A DNA stretch of 64,000 nt from Muribaculaceae bacterium (GCA_009775225.1 VSPE01000002.1:41372-105371); one strand, 5' to 3'; shown: positions 17,397 through 27,365, counted from the stretch's first letter. Numbers and translations: made by a program. Notes: generated by a model from the sequence alone, not told the origin.

Positions 17397-17432
17397 CAAA
17401 ATGTGTGTTATGTCAAGTGGAGAGAGAAACTC

Positions 17433-18299
17433 TTACTTAACAAGTACTTTCGATACTTTGTCGCCACGGCGAACGATGTAGAGGCCGGCTTCGGGGTTGG
17501 CAACTTCTACGCCCTGGAGGTTGTAGTAGACGGCCTTGGCGTTGTTTTCTACGGTTACGTCTTCAACACCTGCACCTGCTGAGCCGGGAGTGAAAGTGAT
17601 TTCTGCTTCCTGGCTGAAGCCGTTGATGAGGTTAAGTTCGATAGTGCCTTCAAAGTCTGCGGAGAAGAACATGTTCTTATCGTTATTGTATGCGGCAGGA
17701 GAAGATTCGCCGTCGGCGAGGGCTTCGTTACCGACAGAGTAGTTGATGAGTGTCCAACCGGGAGTGGCAATCTTGAATTCTTCACCTGCGGGGAGCATGG
17801 TTTCGCCAGCGCAAACGAAAGTATATTTTTTGTCTTTCTCAACGGTAGTCATTTTCCAAAGTTCAACGAAGCCCCAGTCGGCAAAACCGCCTGTTATGTA
17901 TGCTTCGATAGCGGCAGCTTCACCTTCCTGAGTGAAACGAACCTGTGTGTAGTCGGGAGTAACCTCAACTTTCCATTTAGCCTGTGCGGGCATGCTGGTG
18001 TTTTCGCCCCAAGCCATTGCATCAACGAATTTGCCTACGTATTCTTCGGTTACGTTACCGCTGTTTACAGAGAATGCTTGTGCGTTGAATTCTTCCCAAG
18101 TGCCTTTTGCGGTCGACATTTTGAAGCCGCCGGTATTTTCAAGGGTGATTTCCCAGTTGCCGTCGGCGTTGACTGTTGCTTCGAGAGGGGTTTCGGGAGT
18201 CCACATGGCCACGCCGTCAAATTCACCAACGAAGTAAACCTGTGCGTTTACAGAGAGTGCTGCCGCTGCAGCAAGAGCAAGAGTGTAGAGTTTTTTCAT
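17433..18299 (-). CDS. Secreted SusE/SusF-like glycan-binding protein with type IX-like sorting tail
   Basis: 288 residues, signal peptide MKKLYTLALAAAAALSVNA. Two beta-sandwich-like repeats follow (about 20-130 and 130-240), each with a pattern like VYFVGEFDGVAMW / AYITGGFADWGFVELWKM, resembling SusE/SusF starch-binding modules. The end, YYNLQGVEVANPEAGLYIVR, is a probable T9SS sorting tail, matching the protein at 2670-4421. No Sus transporter genes are adjacent. Start: the ATG at 18299 begins the signal peptide. Confidence 0.75.
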   Translation of the reverse strand: MKKLYTLALAAAAALSVNAQVYFVGEFDGVAMWTPETPLEATVNADGNWEITLENTGGFKMSTAKGTWEEFNAQAFSVNSGNVTEEYVGKFVDAMAWGENTSMPAQAKWKVEVTPDYTQVRFTQEGEAAAIEAYITGGFADWGFVELWKMTTVEKDKKYTFVCAGETMLPAGEEFKIATPGWTLINYSVGNEALADGESSPAAYNNDKNMFFSADFEGTIELNLINGFSQEAEITFTPGSAGAGVEDVTVENNAKAVYYNLQGVEVANPEAGLYIVRRGDKVSKVLVK

Positions 18300-18382
18300 G
18301 CTACTGATTTTAAAATGAATATAATGATATTTGAATTTGTCTTGAATCACATGATGAAGGATGAAGCGTGAACTTCACCGTG

Positions 18383-18390
18383 CAAATTTA
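18383..18390 (-). promoter_or_regulatory. -7 box (TAAATTTG) of the SusE/F-like gene
   Basis: Minus-strand TAnnTTTG with a TTG 19 bases upstream (18410-18412), matching the Bacteroidetes -33/-7 spacing. About 84 bases before the ATG. Confidence 0.65.
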
Positions 18391-18513
18391 GCGTATTTTT
18401 TTCAATATCCAATTTTTTTTCAAAAAAAAATGTTTTTTTTGACTGGAAAGGGCAGCCGGAGGGGGGAAGACATGGATGTCATCGCTCCCGGGCAGCTTCT
18501 TTATAATATAAGA

Positions 18514-18542
18514 GCCGGAGGCGCCTGTGGGTCGCCTCCGGC
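18514..18542 (-). terminator. Stem-loop, probable terminator of the DUF4493 operon
   Basis: Perfect 10-bp GC-rich stem (18514-18523 with 18533-18542), 50 bases beyond the stop of the last lipoprotein gene. The following minus-strand tract is T-rich but not a clean T-run. Confidence 0.6.
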
Positions 18543-18591
18543 CTGGATGTGTGTGGAAGAATTTTCAGTTCTTAATTCTACCGGCCACAGG

Positions 18592-20751
18592 TCAGTAGAC
18601 CAGTTCGATATCGTCGAGGTAGAGGAGAGAGCCTTCGCCGCCTTCGAAGAAGTCGCCGTAGCGGCTTGCGGAGGCTACAAAAATGATGTTTGCGACGTCG
18701 AGGTTGCCGTTCACCTCGGCAAGGTCAATGGTGATTTCGACGAGGCCGCTGCCTTCGGTGTCGGTGGCGAAGATGTGCTCGCCGTATGCCACCACGTTGG
18801 CGCCGTTCTTATCGAAGAGCTGGCCGGACTTGGTCTTTACCACACAGGGCCATTCGGTGCCGTTCCTGTCGTACTTGGTCATGGTGTTGTCGACGAGTGC
18901 CACGTATATTACACCCTGGTCTTTGTCACCGGTGCTAAGGTGGCTTCCGGAGCCTTTGCTCTGTACTGTGCCTGCCACGTACTTAGCCCATACTTTCACC
19001 TGACGTGGACGGAGTGTCCAGGGCTGACCGAAGCCGAGTTCGCCGTCGGTGCCGTCGGTGTATAGGTAGCGGCCTGCGAAGACGTTGCCTGCGGCGAACT
19101 TGCCAATGATGCCAACACCCACAAACTGCGACTTGAGGCATATAGAGTGTGTGCCCGAGTGTGCGTAGTCAGTACTCCAGGTGGTTACCTGTTTTTTCTG
19201 CATGGTCTTGGAACCGTGGTTGCCGGTATCCCAGAACGCGGGATATTCGGCTCCGGGGATGCCTGCGTCGCTATAGGTGCACCATTCTTCGAAGGAGCTG
19301 TTGGGGAGCTGGTCGTTGAGAGTGGTGAACGACTTGACAATGCCGGACACGAACTGTGCGGGAGTGCCGTAGTCGCTTACGGAGGCGTACTCGTAGGTTG
19401 TGTTACCTTTGAGACCTGTAATAGCGGCTACGTATTCGTCGCCGTTTGCGAAGGCGCGTGCAGCCACACCTTCCACATAACTCCATTCTGAACCTGCGGC
19501 ACGGTAGCGGAAGCCAACCGACTCGACGCCGTCCTTATTCACAATGCCGCGGAGCACGGCGGTGTGCTCGGCCACTTCGGTTGTATTGGGGTCTACGGTG
19601 ATGACAGGAGCGTCGCCGACAGAGAATGTAAGAGTGGCGGCTGTGCTGCGACCCTTGATGTCGGTTGCAACTATCTCGAAAGAATGGTCGCCCTCGGTGA
19701 GGTTGTCGGTGAGCGCGCTGCCGAAGAGGATGCACATCACGGTATTCTCGGCATCGGGGGTGTAGCTGTGTGTGAAGCTTATTCCGGCGTCGTTGATAGC
19801 TTGAAGGCCTACTGCCGACATGCCGAGGAGCTCGCAGTCGTTGCCGCCGAGCACTGCGAAGCGGTCTTCAAGGAAGATGTCGGAGCGAAGCTCTACGGTA
19901 GCGAGCTGAGTTCCTGAGAGCACGTACACCATTTTGTCACCGATAGCGCCAGGAGTAGCCACTACGGGGTTAGCGATGTTGAAGTCGTAGCCCTTGATAA
20001 CGGGAGGGGTCACGAGTTCCACACTCTGCTCAACGGTCATCTCGGTGTCGTCGATAGTGATAGTGAAGATGGCACCGCCCACGGTAGTCTCACCTGGAGT
20101 GTATGTAACGTTGAGACGGTATTCCACGCCGCGGCGCACATTGGTGATAGTGCCTGGGAATGAGAAGTGCGAGCCGTCTTTCTGAGTGCCTTCGAGAGTG
20201 TATGTGAGGTCGGTCTCGCCCGAGGGCATCATGAAGTATCCTCGGCGTTCGTCGCGGCCCTCGAATACGAGAGAGCCACGGTTGTGACCGACAGTCATGG
20301 TTATATTGTCGAGAACTTCCTCGATGTTGTTGCAGTAGCTGACCGAAGCTGCCACGTTGGCGATTTTGCAGTCGAGCGCCACCTGCGTGGTCTGTCCGGC
20401 ATTAACCTCGAAAGGCACGTATGCCTTGAAAGCTTTCTTCTCGAAAGAAGCCGACACAGAGTCGCCGGCCCAAGCCTCGGCCACGTAGGAGCCTGTAACG
20501 AGGTCGACTGAAGCGGGGATGTTGTCTACACCCTTATATTTACGCACGAGGCCTTTTTCGCTCGAAATCCAGATTTCGCAACCGTCGCGGAGTTCCTGCT
20601 CGGAGGCGCGCGACTCAACCTCCATGTCGGAGTTGAGGGTGGCCGATAGGGCCACTTTGCCTGAGCCGAAGCCATCGAATTTCTCTTCGGCACAAGCGGC
20701 AGCCAGAGTGAGCATGGTGGCGCCGGCTATGTAGATATATGATTTTTTCAT
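18592..20751 (-). CDS. DUF4493/PCMD surface lipoprotein
   Basis: 719 residues with lipobox LAAAC (Cys near 20) followed by acidic AEEK, compatible with Bacteroidetes surface lipoproteins. The N-terminal half resembles DUF4493 (LVTGSYVAEAWAGDS, then a repeat-like IANVAASVSY). The middle has Ig/FnIII-like strands (TTYEYASVSDYGTP). The last 230 residues look like a PCMD (putative carbohydrate metabolism) domain: LPNSSFEEWCTY...YPAFWDTG...GTHSICLKS...LYLDDIELVY. It is third of three related genes read in the same direction. Function unknown; surface glycan binding or adhesion are possible. Confidence 0.8.
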   Translation of the reverse strand: MKKSYIYIAGATMLTLAAACAEEKFDGFGSGKVALSATLNSDMEVESRASEQELRDGCEIWISSEKGLVRKYKGVDNIPASVDLVTGSYVAEAWAGDSVSASFEKKAFKAYVPFEVNAGQTTQVALDCKIANVAASVSYCNNIEEVLDNITMTVGHNRGSLVFEGRDERRGYFMMPSGETDLTYTLEGTQKDGSHFSFPGTITNVRRGVEYRLNVTYTPGETTVGGAIFTITIDDTEMTVEQSVELVTPPVIKGYDFNIANPVVATPGAIGDKMVYVLSGTQLATVELRSDIFLEDRFAVLGGNDCELLGMSAVGLQAINDAGISFTHSYTPDAENTVMCILFGSALTDNLTEGDHSFEIVATDIKGRSTAATLTFSVGDAPVITVDPNTTEVAEHTAVLRGIVNKDGVESVGFRYRAAGSEWSYVEGVAARAFANGDEYVAAITGLKGNTTYEYASVSDYGTPAQFVSGIVKSFTTLNDQLPNSSFEEWCTYSDAGIPGAEYPAFWDTGNHGSKTMQKKQVTTWSTDYAHSGTHSICLKSQFVGVGIIGKFAAGNVFAGRYLYTDGTDGELGFGQPWTLRPRQVKVWAKYVAGTVQSKGSGSHLSTGDKDQGVIYVALVDNTMTKYDRNGTEWPCVVKTKSGQLFDKNGANVVAYGEHIFATDTEGSGLVEITIDLAEVNGNLDVANIIFVASASRYGDFFEGGEGSLLYLDDIELVY

Positions 20752-20761
20752 GATGGCTTAC

Positions 20762-22108
20762 TTATTGTGCTATGAATGTGAGGGTCATTGTCTCGGCCTT
20801 CAGCTCCTTGTCGGTGACGGTGAGCACAAAGTCGTGCTGACCCTTAAATGGAGCGAGAAGGCTTATGAACATTGTGATGTCGAACGGAGCTTCAGTGACA
20901 CCGTCGGCAGTGAGCTGCTCGTTGACGGGGAGCATGAGGCCTGCGAGAGCTTCGGTGTACTCGCCGGCGTTGGCGAGGTCGAACTCAAGTGGCAACATTC
21001 CGTCGAGTGTATTCTTGAAATCCTCGGAAGTGGTAACAATCTTCACCACAAGGTTCTTGAAGCCCTTGGGCGCGGTTATGTTCACGATAGCGTTGCCGAA
21101 GTTATCGGCGTTTTCCTCGGTGAGGATGTTGGGCGAAGTGATAGAGAGGTTGGGGCACTGAACCTTATCGACATCGAACGACACGGCTTTGTCGCCCGGC
21201 TGGTCGGGGTTCTCGGGCTGGTCGGGATTATCGGGTCCCTCGCCACCTTCCTCGGGTCCCCATGGACGCTGAGGGCCGTCTTCGATGACGTCTTCGGTCA
21301 CAGTGACATTACCTGCAATGTCGATGTTTGTGACATCGGCGTCGAGGCTTATGCCGGGGGTAATGGTGCCTGTGTGGTCCGGGATGCCGGGAGTTCCTTT
21401 AGCCTTATATGTGATGATGCGGTGCTGGCCGGCCTCGATATCTTCGAAAGCGGTCTGCTCGGTGGTGAACTTTCCGTCGACGCTTCCTTCGAAATGGGCG
21501 GCAAGAGTCGTAGAGCCGGGTACTACTTCGAAGAAACCCGAGCGGGTCTCGTTCTTGGAGAACTCGAGAGTGCCTTCGTCGTTTGCGAAGATAGTAACCT
21601 TAACGTCGTCGCCGAGAGCCGCGAGAAGCTCGGGCTCGAAGCGCACCGATACTTTCAGCGACGCGAACTTGCACGATACCACACCGGCGTTTGTGATTTT
21701 GCCGGCAGTGACTTCGAATGGAGCAGAGCTGCCTGCGTAGTACGGACGCTCCCACTCGGCCTTCTGCACCTTGTGCGATTCGACGTCGATGCGGTATTTG
21801 CCAACAGGCAGTGTGAGTATCTCGGGCATCTGCGAGTAAGTCCAGGTCTGTACGATTTCGTCTTCTACGCCGTCGATATTCACAACGGTGATTAAGAAAC
21901 CGGAGAGGTCAATAGAGGCACGGCTCGCCGTGGAGTTAACCACGGTCTCGGTCTTGTCGGCATCGGGGGCGCTTATGCTGAAGGCGCCGAAGTCGATAGT
22001 GCCCTTGTCGCCGTCGGTTCCGGCATGGGGACCCCAGCCGTCGCTGCAGGATGCCGCGCCCATGAGAAGGGCACCGGCTGCGAAAATGCTATATATACTG
22101 GTTTTCAT
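20762..22108 (-). CDS. DUF4493 lipoprotein
   Basis: 448 residues with lipobox GAASC followed by SDGWG. The N-terminal DUF4493-like domain shows QTWTYSQMPEILTLPVGKYR and FEVTAGKITNAGVV. A proline-rich linker with repeated DNPDQPEN-type units lies near residue 290, followed by a second beta-rich domain. Unlike its neighbours it has no PCMD-like end. It lies 10 bases from both flanking paralogues, so the three are one transcription unit. Confidence 0.78.
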   Translation of the reverse strand: MKTSIYSIFAAGALLMGAASCSDGWGPHAGTDGDKGTIDFGAFSISAPDADKTETVVNSTASRASIDLSGFLITVVNIDGVEDEIVQTWTYSQMPEILTLPVGKYRIDVESHKVQKAEWERPYYAGSSAPFEVTAGKITNAGVVSCKFASLKVSVRFEPELLAALGDDVKVTIFANDEGTLEFSKNETRSGFFEVVPGSTTLAAHFEGSVDGKFTTEQTAFEDIEAGQHRIITYKAKGTPGIPDHTGTITPGISLDADVTNIDIAGNVTVTEDVIEDGPQRPWGPEEGGEGPDNPDQPENPDQPGDKAVSFDVDKVQCPNLSITSPNILTEENADNFGNAIVNITAPKGFKNLVVKIVTTSEDFKNTLDGMLPLEFDLANAGEYTEALAGLMLPVNEQLTADGVTEAPFDITMFISLLAPFKGQHDFVLTVTDKELKAETMTLTFIAQ

Positions 22109-22117
22109 TGTGTCGGA

Positions 22118-24721
22118 TTAGTAGTTAAATGTGAGGTTGTCAATCACGAGAGTGGCACCGATTGAGTAGGCCTCGAACTTGTTGAGCTTGGTGTCGGTCT
22201 TGATAGCTGCGGTCTCGTCGGACTGCTTGTACGAAGCGTGGTCCGACGACGCAATCATGATGCGCAGCTCGGTTGCCTTGGGAGCGCCCTTGGCGTAGGT
22301 AAGTGGGATGTTGAAGGGGGTGAAGTCGCCGGCGGCGTCGAGCGATGCGGAGCCTGTGGCAACGACAGTGTTGCCGTTGAGGAGAGTAACCTTGACGGTG
22401 CCTTTCTCGCTGCCGTCCTGGCTGCCGCGGCTGTAGCGGTAGTAGCCTTGCAGCGACGAGGGGCGCGAAGCGAAGGCCACGCCTTCGTTGTAGGTCTCCA
22501 CGCCGTCGGCATAGCTGTAGTAACCGAGGAAGAGCTTGCCGGCGGAGCGCTGCGACATTGAGGCCTCGTTATTATTGTAGGAAATGTAGTTCCACAGCTG
22601 AGTCTGAGTAACGGCGGGGAGTGTGCCTGCCGCGTCCCATGCCACATTGCGAACTACCATAGCGTTTGCGCCGCTCTGGGCCGACAACCCTTCGTTAGAA
22701 GCGGGAGTGGCTTCATTGCGTTTATACGTGGCGAGAGTGGGATACTGGCCTACAAAAGGAGCGCCGGTGTTAAATGTGGAGGGAACGACGAACCATGAGT
22801 TCTGGTTGGCATGCGATGCTGCAGCGGTCTTGCCATTTACGCTGGCCCAGCCTTTAGGCTCGCTCACGGTGTAGCTGAGGGTGTTCTGATATCTGTTGAG
22901 AGCGCATTTCCATATCTCATTCATGGGCATGTCGGTCTTGCTCATAGTCTCCACGAGGTCTTCGAAGTCGCCGTTGGGGACTGCGAGAGACTGCTCTGTG
23001 GTGAACTTGAACACCTTTGAGCGCAAACCGCCGAAAACAGCTTTAAGACGGTAGTCGGATGCGGGTGTGAGGCCGCTCACACGGAAATAGCCGTTGTCAT
23101 ATTCGGAAGTCACGGGAGCAAACTGGCCTTCGCCGAGCGAAGCCACAAAAGTGACGTCGGCGGGATTGGGGTCATCCTGCCCGTCAATGCCCACCACCTT
23201 GACGAAGGCGTGGCGTGCGAATACATCGTTGGCACTGCCCTGCACTTCAAATGGAGCCATGCCTATGGTGATGATTTCGCTGCCTTTGCCCGCGCAGAAG
23301 GCCTGCACGCGGAGGTCGTCGTCAATCACAGCGTCGGTGGCAATGGTCACGGAATACTCCGAGAGAGAGCGGCTGCGCGGCTCTGAAACGGAGAGTACCT
23401 CGGTTTCGCGCCACTGGTTCGATGCGGGGTAGTAAATCTTGAAAGCGACGTCGGAGCGGATGTCGAAGCCGTTATATGCGAGGTTCACAGTCATGGGTTC
23501 GCCCGCTTCGTAGTAATCGCCTGTGCCTGAAAGCCGAAGAGATACTTCTTCGGCATTTACAGTGAGCGCAAGCGGCTCGGTGACACGCGAAATGCGGTCG
23601 ACAACGGAAACAGAGAACACGTTTGTGTTGTCACCATCGACGACGCCTATGTTCTTGAGAACCTGCGAGAAGTCTATTACGGCCATTTTGTCGACGTTGC
23701 GCCACAGGCCGATAACACCGAGGCCGTACTCCTTGAGGAGAGCCTGCTGAGTGGCGTCGGCTGCCACAAGGTCGATTTTTTCGGGCCATCCCTTAGAGAT
23801 AAGGAATGACGACTTGGTTTCCATGATTACGGAGCCAATGCCGCCGAGAGCCACGATGTTCATCACGGGCTTGTGCTCGGAAGCGAGACCAGCAACAATG
23901 TCGAGCGGAGTGGCTGGGTCGAAGCCGTCAGCCTCGACAGAGGGAGCGGGAGCAGAGAGTATGGCGTCGCTGATGTCGATAGTCACGTCTTCCACCTCCA
24001 GGTTTTCGTCGAAGGTAACGGTAAATTCAGCATCGCCTACCCCACCCTCGTTCACATCGACGGTAACGGTGTACTGGTGGCGCGGCAGAGCCTTTACGAC
24101 GGGAAGCGTGAACTTGCCACCAAGGCCGTTGGGCTTTGTCACGGCGATATTGATAGTAACGTCGCCGGGCTTGACATATATAGGCTCGACGGCGTCTTTG
24201 GGGTAATCGAGAGCAGCGCCGGCGCTCTGCACAGTGGCGCTCCAGTCGGTCATGTAGCCTTTGAAAGCATCGGTGTACTTAATAATAAAGCGGCAGTTTG
24301 CGAGCGAAGCAGTAAGCGCCACGCTTGTAGCCTGGTCTTTTGCCACGACAAGCGACTGTGAGCCGAAGAAAGCGGGCTTTGCAAAGCCTTCTTCATCGGT
24401 CGAGCCATAGAAAGCCTCGAGGGTGTATTCGCCGGTGGCGAACTCCTGATTGACAGGAAAATCATTGACGGGCCATGTCTGAGCATATGAGCCGTCTGCT
24501 TTTACAAGCCTGAGTGAAAGGTCGGCCACGGTGATATCATCGTTGCCGTCGGCACGCGATACGGGGTCGCTGCTGCGCGAAATCACCGCTTCGGTGTCAA
24601 TACCTACCATAGGGGAAATGCGTCCGGCACTGCCACCAGAGAAGCCCCAGTCGTCGGAGCATCCGGTGAGCGAAGTGGCGGCAACAAGCGCACTAAGACC
24701 CAACAGGATAGTTTTTCTCAT
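22118..24721 (-). CDS. DUF4493/PCMD surface lipoprotein, first gene of the operon
   Basis: 867 residues with lipobox SLTGC followed by SDDWG, almost the same as in the next gene (SCSDGWG). The N-terminal DUF4493 domain has QTWPVNDFPVNQEFATGEYT. Middle Ig-like domains follow, with FnIII-like GLTPASDYRLKAVFG, and the C-terminal part resembles PCMD (LAVPNGDFEDL ... GATLVIDNLTFNY). Its domain order repeats that of the 18592-20751 gene. Promoter at 24834-24841. Confidence 0.8.
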   Translation of the reverse strand: MRKTILLGLSALVAATSLTGCSDDWGFSGGSAGRISPMVGIDTEAVISRSSDPVSRADGNDDITVADLSLRLVKADGSYAQTWPVNDFPVNQEFATGEYTLEAFYGSTDEEGFAKPAFFGSQSLVVAKDQATSVALTASLANCRFIIKYTDAFKGYMTDWSATVQSAGAALDYPKDAVEPIYVKPGDVTINIAVTKPNGLGGKFTLPVVKALPRHQYTVTVDVNEGGVGDAEFTVTFDENLEVEDVTIDISDAILSAPAPSVEADGFDPATPLDIVAGLASEHKPVMNIVALGGIGSVIMETKSSFLISKGWPEKIDLVAADATQQALLKEYGLGVIGLWRNVDKMAVIDFSQVLKNIGVVDGDNTNVFSVSVVDRISRVTEPLALTVNAEEVSLRLSGTGDYYEAGEPMTVNLAYNGFDIRSDVAFKIYYPASNQWRETEVLSVSEPRSRSLSEYSVTIATDAVIDDDLRVQAFCAGKGSEIITIGMAPFEVQGSANDVFARHAFVKVVGIDGQDDPNPADVTFVASLGEGQFAPVTSEYDNGYFRVSGLTPASDYRLKAVFGGLRSKVFKFTTEQSLAVPNGDFEDLVETMSKTDMPMNEIWKCALNRYQNTLSYTVSEPKGWASVNGKTAAASHANQNSWFVVPSTFNTGAPFVGQYPTLATYKRNEATPASNEGLSAQSGANAMVVRNVAWDAAGTLPAVTQTQLWNYISYNNNEASMSQRSAGKLFLGYYSYADGVETYNEGVAFASRPSSLQGYYRYSRGSQDGSEKGTVKVTLLNGNTVVATGSASLDAAGDFTPFNIPLTYAKGAPKATELRIMIASSDHASYKQSDETAAIKTDTKLNKFEAYSIGATLVIDNLTFNY

Positions 24722-24833
24722 TTTCTTGTGATTTGGGTTTATTATAATAATTTTTATTTTTTCTCTGTTATGTATTTGAAAAAAACTGAGAAAATAAGGT
24801 TAGTATCTGATTTTTTCCAAAACAATTTTTGGG

Positions 24834-24841
24834 CAAAAGTA
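24834..24841 (-). promoter_or_regulatory. -7 box (TACTTTTG) of the DUF4493 operon
   Basis: Minus-strand TAnnTTTG with a TTG exactly 19 bases further upstream. It lies in a roughly 200-base AT-rich gap, about 113 bases before the ATG at 24721, so a long leader is predicted. Confidence 0.7.
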
Positions 24842-24934
24842 AGTTTTTTTTTCTAAAAACACAAGAAAATAGGCAAAAAGGATAATTTTTCGCCTTATAA
24901 GGTATTAGGGATTGCGATTAACAAAGATGTGTTG

Positions 24935-25474
24935 CTATCGCCACACAATCGCCACAATAGAGTCTTTTACAGAGATATACGCATGGTTGAAGTCGAGACC
25001 GGCGGCGCGTCCCGAAAGATGCAGGTCGGTGTCGAAGGCCGGCTCGAAAGAGAAATGGCGCCGAGATGCCTTGTAGAGCGCTTCTTTCATAGTCCATGCC
25101 AGCAATCGAGAATCCTGAGTATCGCAGTCGGCGCGCTCGGCGGGACTGAGTATGCGCTCCACTACTCGGGAGAGAGAGGGGCGCGGTTCCTCTATGTCGA
25201 CTCCGATATCGGACGCGGCCCGTGCCACCGCCAACACGGCATGGGTTGCACTGTGGCTCAGGGAGATACGGCAACGGAGAGGTGTACCGTCCACTATTGC
25301 CACGGGTGCGCCCGTGCTGTCGTGTCCACGGACGGTTCCGTGGCCGAAAGCCTCGCGCATGAGTGCCGACACTGCGGCTTCCTCGCGTTCGCGGCGGCGG
25401 TGGCGCACACCTTGCGGCGACGGCTCTATGTCGGCAATATATAAGGTGTAGCAGGGCGTGTCGGCGAGTTTCAT
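24935..25474 (-). CDS. 4'-phosphopantetheinyl transferase-superfamily protein
   Basis: Transfers phosphopantetheine from CoA to a carrier protein. The 179-residue protein shows RISLSHSATHAVLAVA, the magnesium motif IGVDIEE (about residue 95) and WTMKEALYKASRR (about 134), the family's (W/F)xxKEaxxK signature. The start is the ATG at 25474, overlapping the gldD stop by ATGA. The order gldE-gldD-PPTase recurs in Bacteroidetes. Confidence 0.87.
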   Translation of the reverse strand: MKLADTPCYTLYIADIEPSPQGVRHRRREREEAAVSALMREAFGHGTVRGHDSTGAPVAIVDGTPLRCRISLSHSATHAVLAVARAASDIGVDIEEPRPSLSRVVERILSPAERADCDTQDSRLLAWTMKEALYKASRRHFSFEPAFDTDLHLSGRAAGLDFNHAYISVKDSIVAIVWR

Positions 25475-26037
25475 CGGAGAGAGCGGGCTATGGCGAATGT
25501 CTCGCACTCGAGGATATCGACTATGGGTCTGAGGGAATCGGCCGGCTCTGTAGCGCCGTAGAGCACGAAGGCTCCGCTTACCACAGCGCCTTTGCCCGTG
25601 GCGATAAACTGCACGGGGGTTGTCACGGCCTCACGGCACACTATAAGCTCTACATCGAAGCCTGCGGGGGTGGAAAAGTGGTCGGTACGTGCCTGCGCCC
25701 CTCCGAGATTGAGACTCACGCGGCGGCGGCGGTTTGCAAGAGCCTCGGCTACGGCGCCCTCGTCGGGCGCAGCGGCTGTGGCAAGGTAGAGAGTGGCTCC
25801 GAGCGAGGCGTAGGCGGCCGTGAGCCATTCGGGTCGCTCGCTCTCCACCCGGGCGTCGGTGCTCAGACGGGCCTCTACACTACCGATACGGTACGTCGCC
25901 GTTGCGGTATCGGGCATTTGGACGCGCGGGTAGGCATAGCGGCGCGGCACGGGCGCGCCCTCACTCCGGTCGCGGCAGGATGACACTCCGAGACACAGGA
26001 GCACGGGCAGAGCTAATATGGCGTTGCGCAGGCGCAT
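25471..26037 (-). CDS. gldD: GldD-like lipoprotein
   Basis: 188 residues with lipobox GVSSC. After the Cys comes the GldD-type opening (PRRYAYPRVQMP, compare 'PxPxGYxRIxxP' in the family). GldD is an envelope lipoprotein linked to gliding and type IX secretion. The gene sits between gldE and a PPTase, overlapping the latter. Position and motif support GldD; gliding itself is not implied in gut Bacteroidales. Confidence 0.75.
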   Translation of the reverse strand: MRLRNAILALPVLLCLGVSSCRDRSEGAPVPRRYAYPRVQMPDTATATYRIGSVEARLSTDARVESERPEWLTAAYASLGATLYLATAAAPDEGAVAEALANRRRRVSLNLGGAQARTDHFSTPAGFDVELIVCREAVTTPVQFIATGKGAVVSGAFVLYGATEPADSLRPIVDILECETFAIARSLR

Positions 26038-27365
26038 CAGTCGTCCTGAACTTCGGGCATTACTTTCACGCGCACTTCGGTTACACGGTGGTCGGTGATT
26101 TCGAGCACCAGGAAGCGGCAGCGGCCATATACAAGAGGTTCCTTGTCTTTGGGGAAGTCTCCCTTTATGGCCAAAATCATACCGGCAAGCGTCTCGACGT
26201 CTTGGGTAACGGGTTCGTAGTCGTCGGGGTTGAGGTCGGTGATGCGGAAGAAGTCGGTGAGTGGCGTGCGCCCTTCGAACACGAAAGTATCGTCGCGTAA
26301 GCGCTTATAGGTGGTATCCGGCTCATCGTACTCGTCGTCGATATCGCCTACAATCTCTTCGAGCACGTCTTCGAGCGTCACCACGCCCTGTGTTCCGCCG
26401 AATTCGTCGACCACTACGGCCATGTGAATTTTGAGCTTTCGGAAATCTTCGAGGAGGTCGTCAATCTGGCGCGATTCGGGCACGAAATAAGCCTGCCTGA
26501 GGAGCGACTGCCATCGGAAGTTTCCGTCGACGGGCTTACCAATATACGGCAGGAGGTCGCGCGAGTACAGAATACCTTTTATATTATCCTGATTGTCTTC
26601 GTAGGCCGGCATACGCGAGTATCCGCTTTCGAGCACCACCTTCATCACCTGCTCGAAAGTCATCGTGATGTCGATATCGGTAAGCTCCACACGCGGTGTC
26701 ATGATTTCGGAGGCGGTGGTGTCGCCGAACTTAAGAATACCTTCGAGCATCTCCTTGTCGTCGCCACCGGCCCCTTCGGTTATGTCGAGCGCTCGCGAAA
26801 GCTCGTCGGGAGTTATTTCGTTGCTTTGCTTGGCCACAACCTTCTTTACAATCTTGCCTGAGCTGACGAGCATTTTCGCCATAGGGCCGAGAGCACTGTA
26901 AATGGCCGACAGAAATGGTACTGCCGTGCGCGCCCAGCCCACGTTGTTGTTGTTGGCGTAGAGCTTGGGTATTATTTCACCGAATAGAAGTATGAGGAAG
27001 GTAAGGAGTACTGTCTGCAAGATGAAGCTGAGGAGCGGACTCATGCCGTCGAACACGGGGCCGAGCGCGAAATTACAGAGTACTACTATGGTGACGTTTA
27101 CCAGATTATTGGCAATTAGAACGGTTGCGAGCAGGCGTTGCGGCTCCCCGAGGAGCTGTATTATGCGTTTTCCAGAGGGAGTGTCTTCTATTTCGTCGCA
27201 CTGCGACTGTGTGAGTGAGAAGAATGCCATTTCGCTTCCGCTGACGAAGCCTGAGAGGAAGAGGCACAGCAGTGCTATGGCAAGTGCAATAATCTGCCCG
27301 GTGCCGAAATCGGGTGTAACGAAGCAAGGAATGAAGGAAAACAGCGGCAAAGGCTCTATGTCCAT
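26037..27365 (-). CDS. gldE: GldE / CNNM-CBS (CorC/HlyC) membrane protein
   Basis: 442 residues: an N-terminal CNNM/DUF21 membrane domain (about 20-200) with SGSEMAFFSLTQSQ, then a CBS pair (about 220-340, MTPRVELTDID and VVDEFGGTQGVVTLEDVLEEIVGDI split across the second CBS), then a CorC/HlyC transporter-associated domain. The family is linked to Mg/Co homeostasis. Adjacency to gldD identifies it as GldE. It shares a base with the gldD start. Confidence 0.88.
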   Translation of the reverse strand: MDIEPLPLFSFIPCFVTPDFGTGQIIALAIALLCLFLSGFVSGSEMAFFSLTQSQCDEIEDTPSGKRIIQLLGEPQRLLATVLIANNLVNVTIVVLCNFALGPVFDGMSPLLSFILQTVLLTFLILLFGEIIPKLYANNNNVGWARTAVPFLSAIYSALGPMAKMLVSSGKIVKKVVAKQSNEITPDELSRALDITEGAGGDDKEMLEGILKFGDTTASEIMTPRVELTDIDITMTFEQVMKVVLESGYSRMPAYEDNQDNIKGILYSRDLLPYIGKPVDGNFRWQSLLRQAYFVPESRQIDDLLEDFRKLKIHMAVVVDEFGGTQGVVTLEDVLEEIVGDIDDEYDEPDTTYKRLRDDTFVFEGRTPLTDFFRITDLNPDDYEPVTQDVETLAGMILAIKGDFPKDKEPLVYGRCRFLVLEITDHRVTEVRVKVMPEVQDD

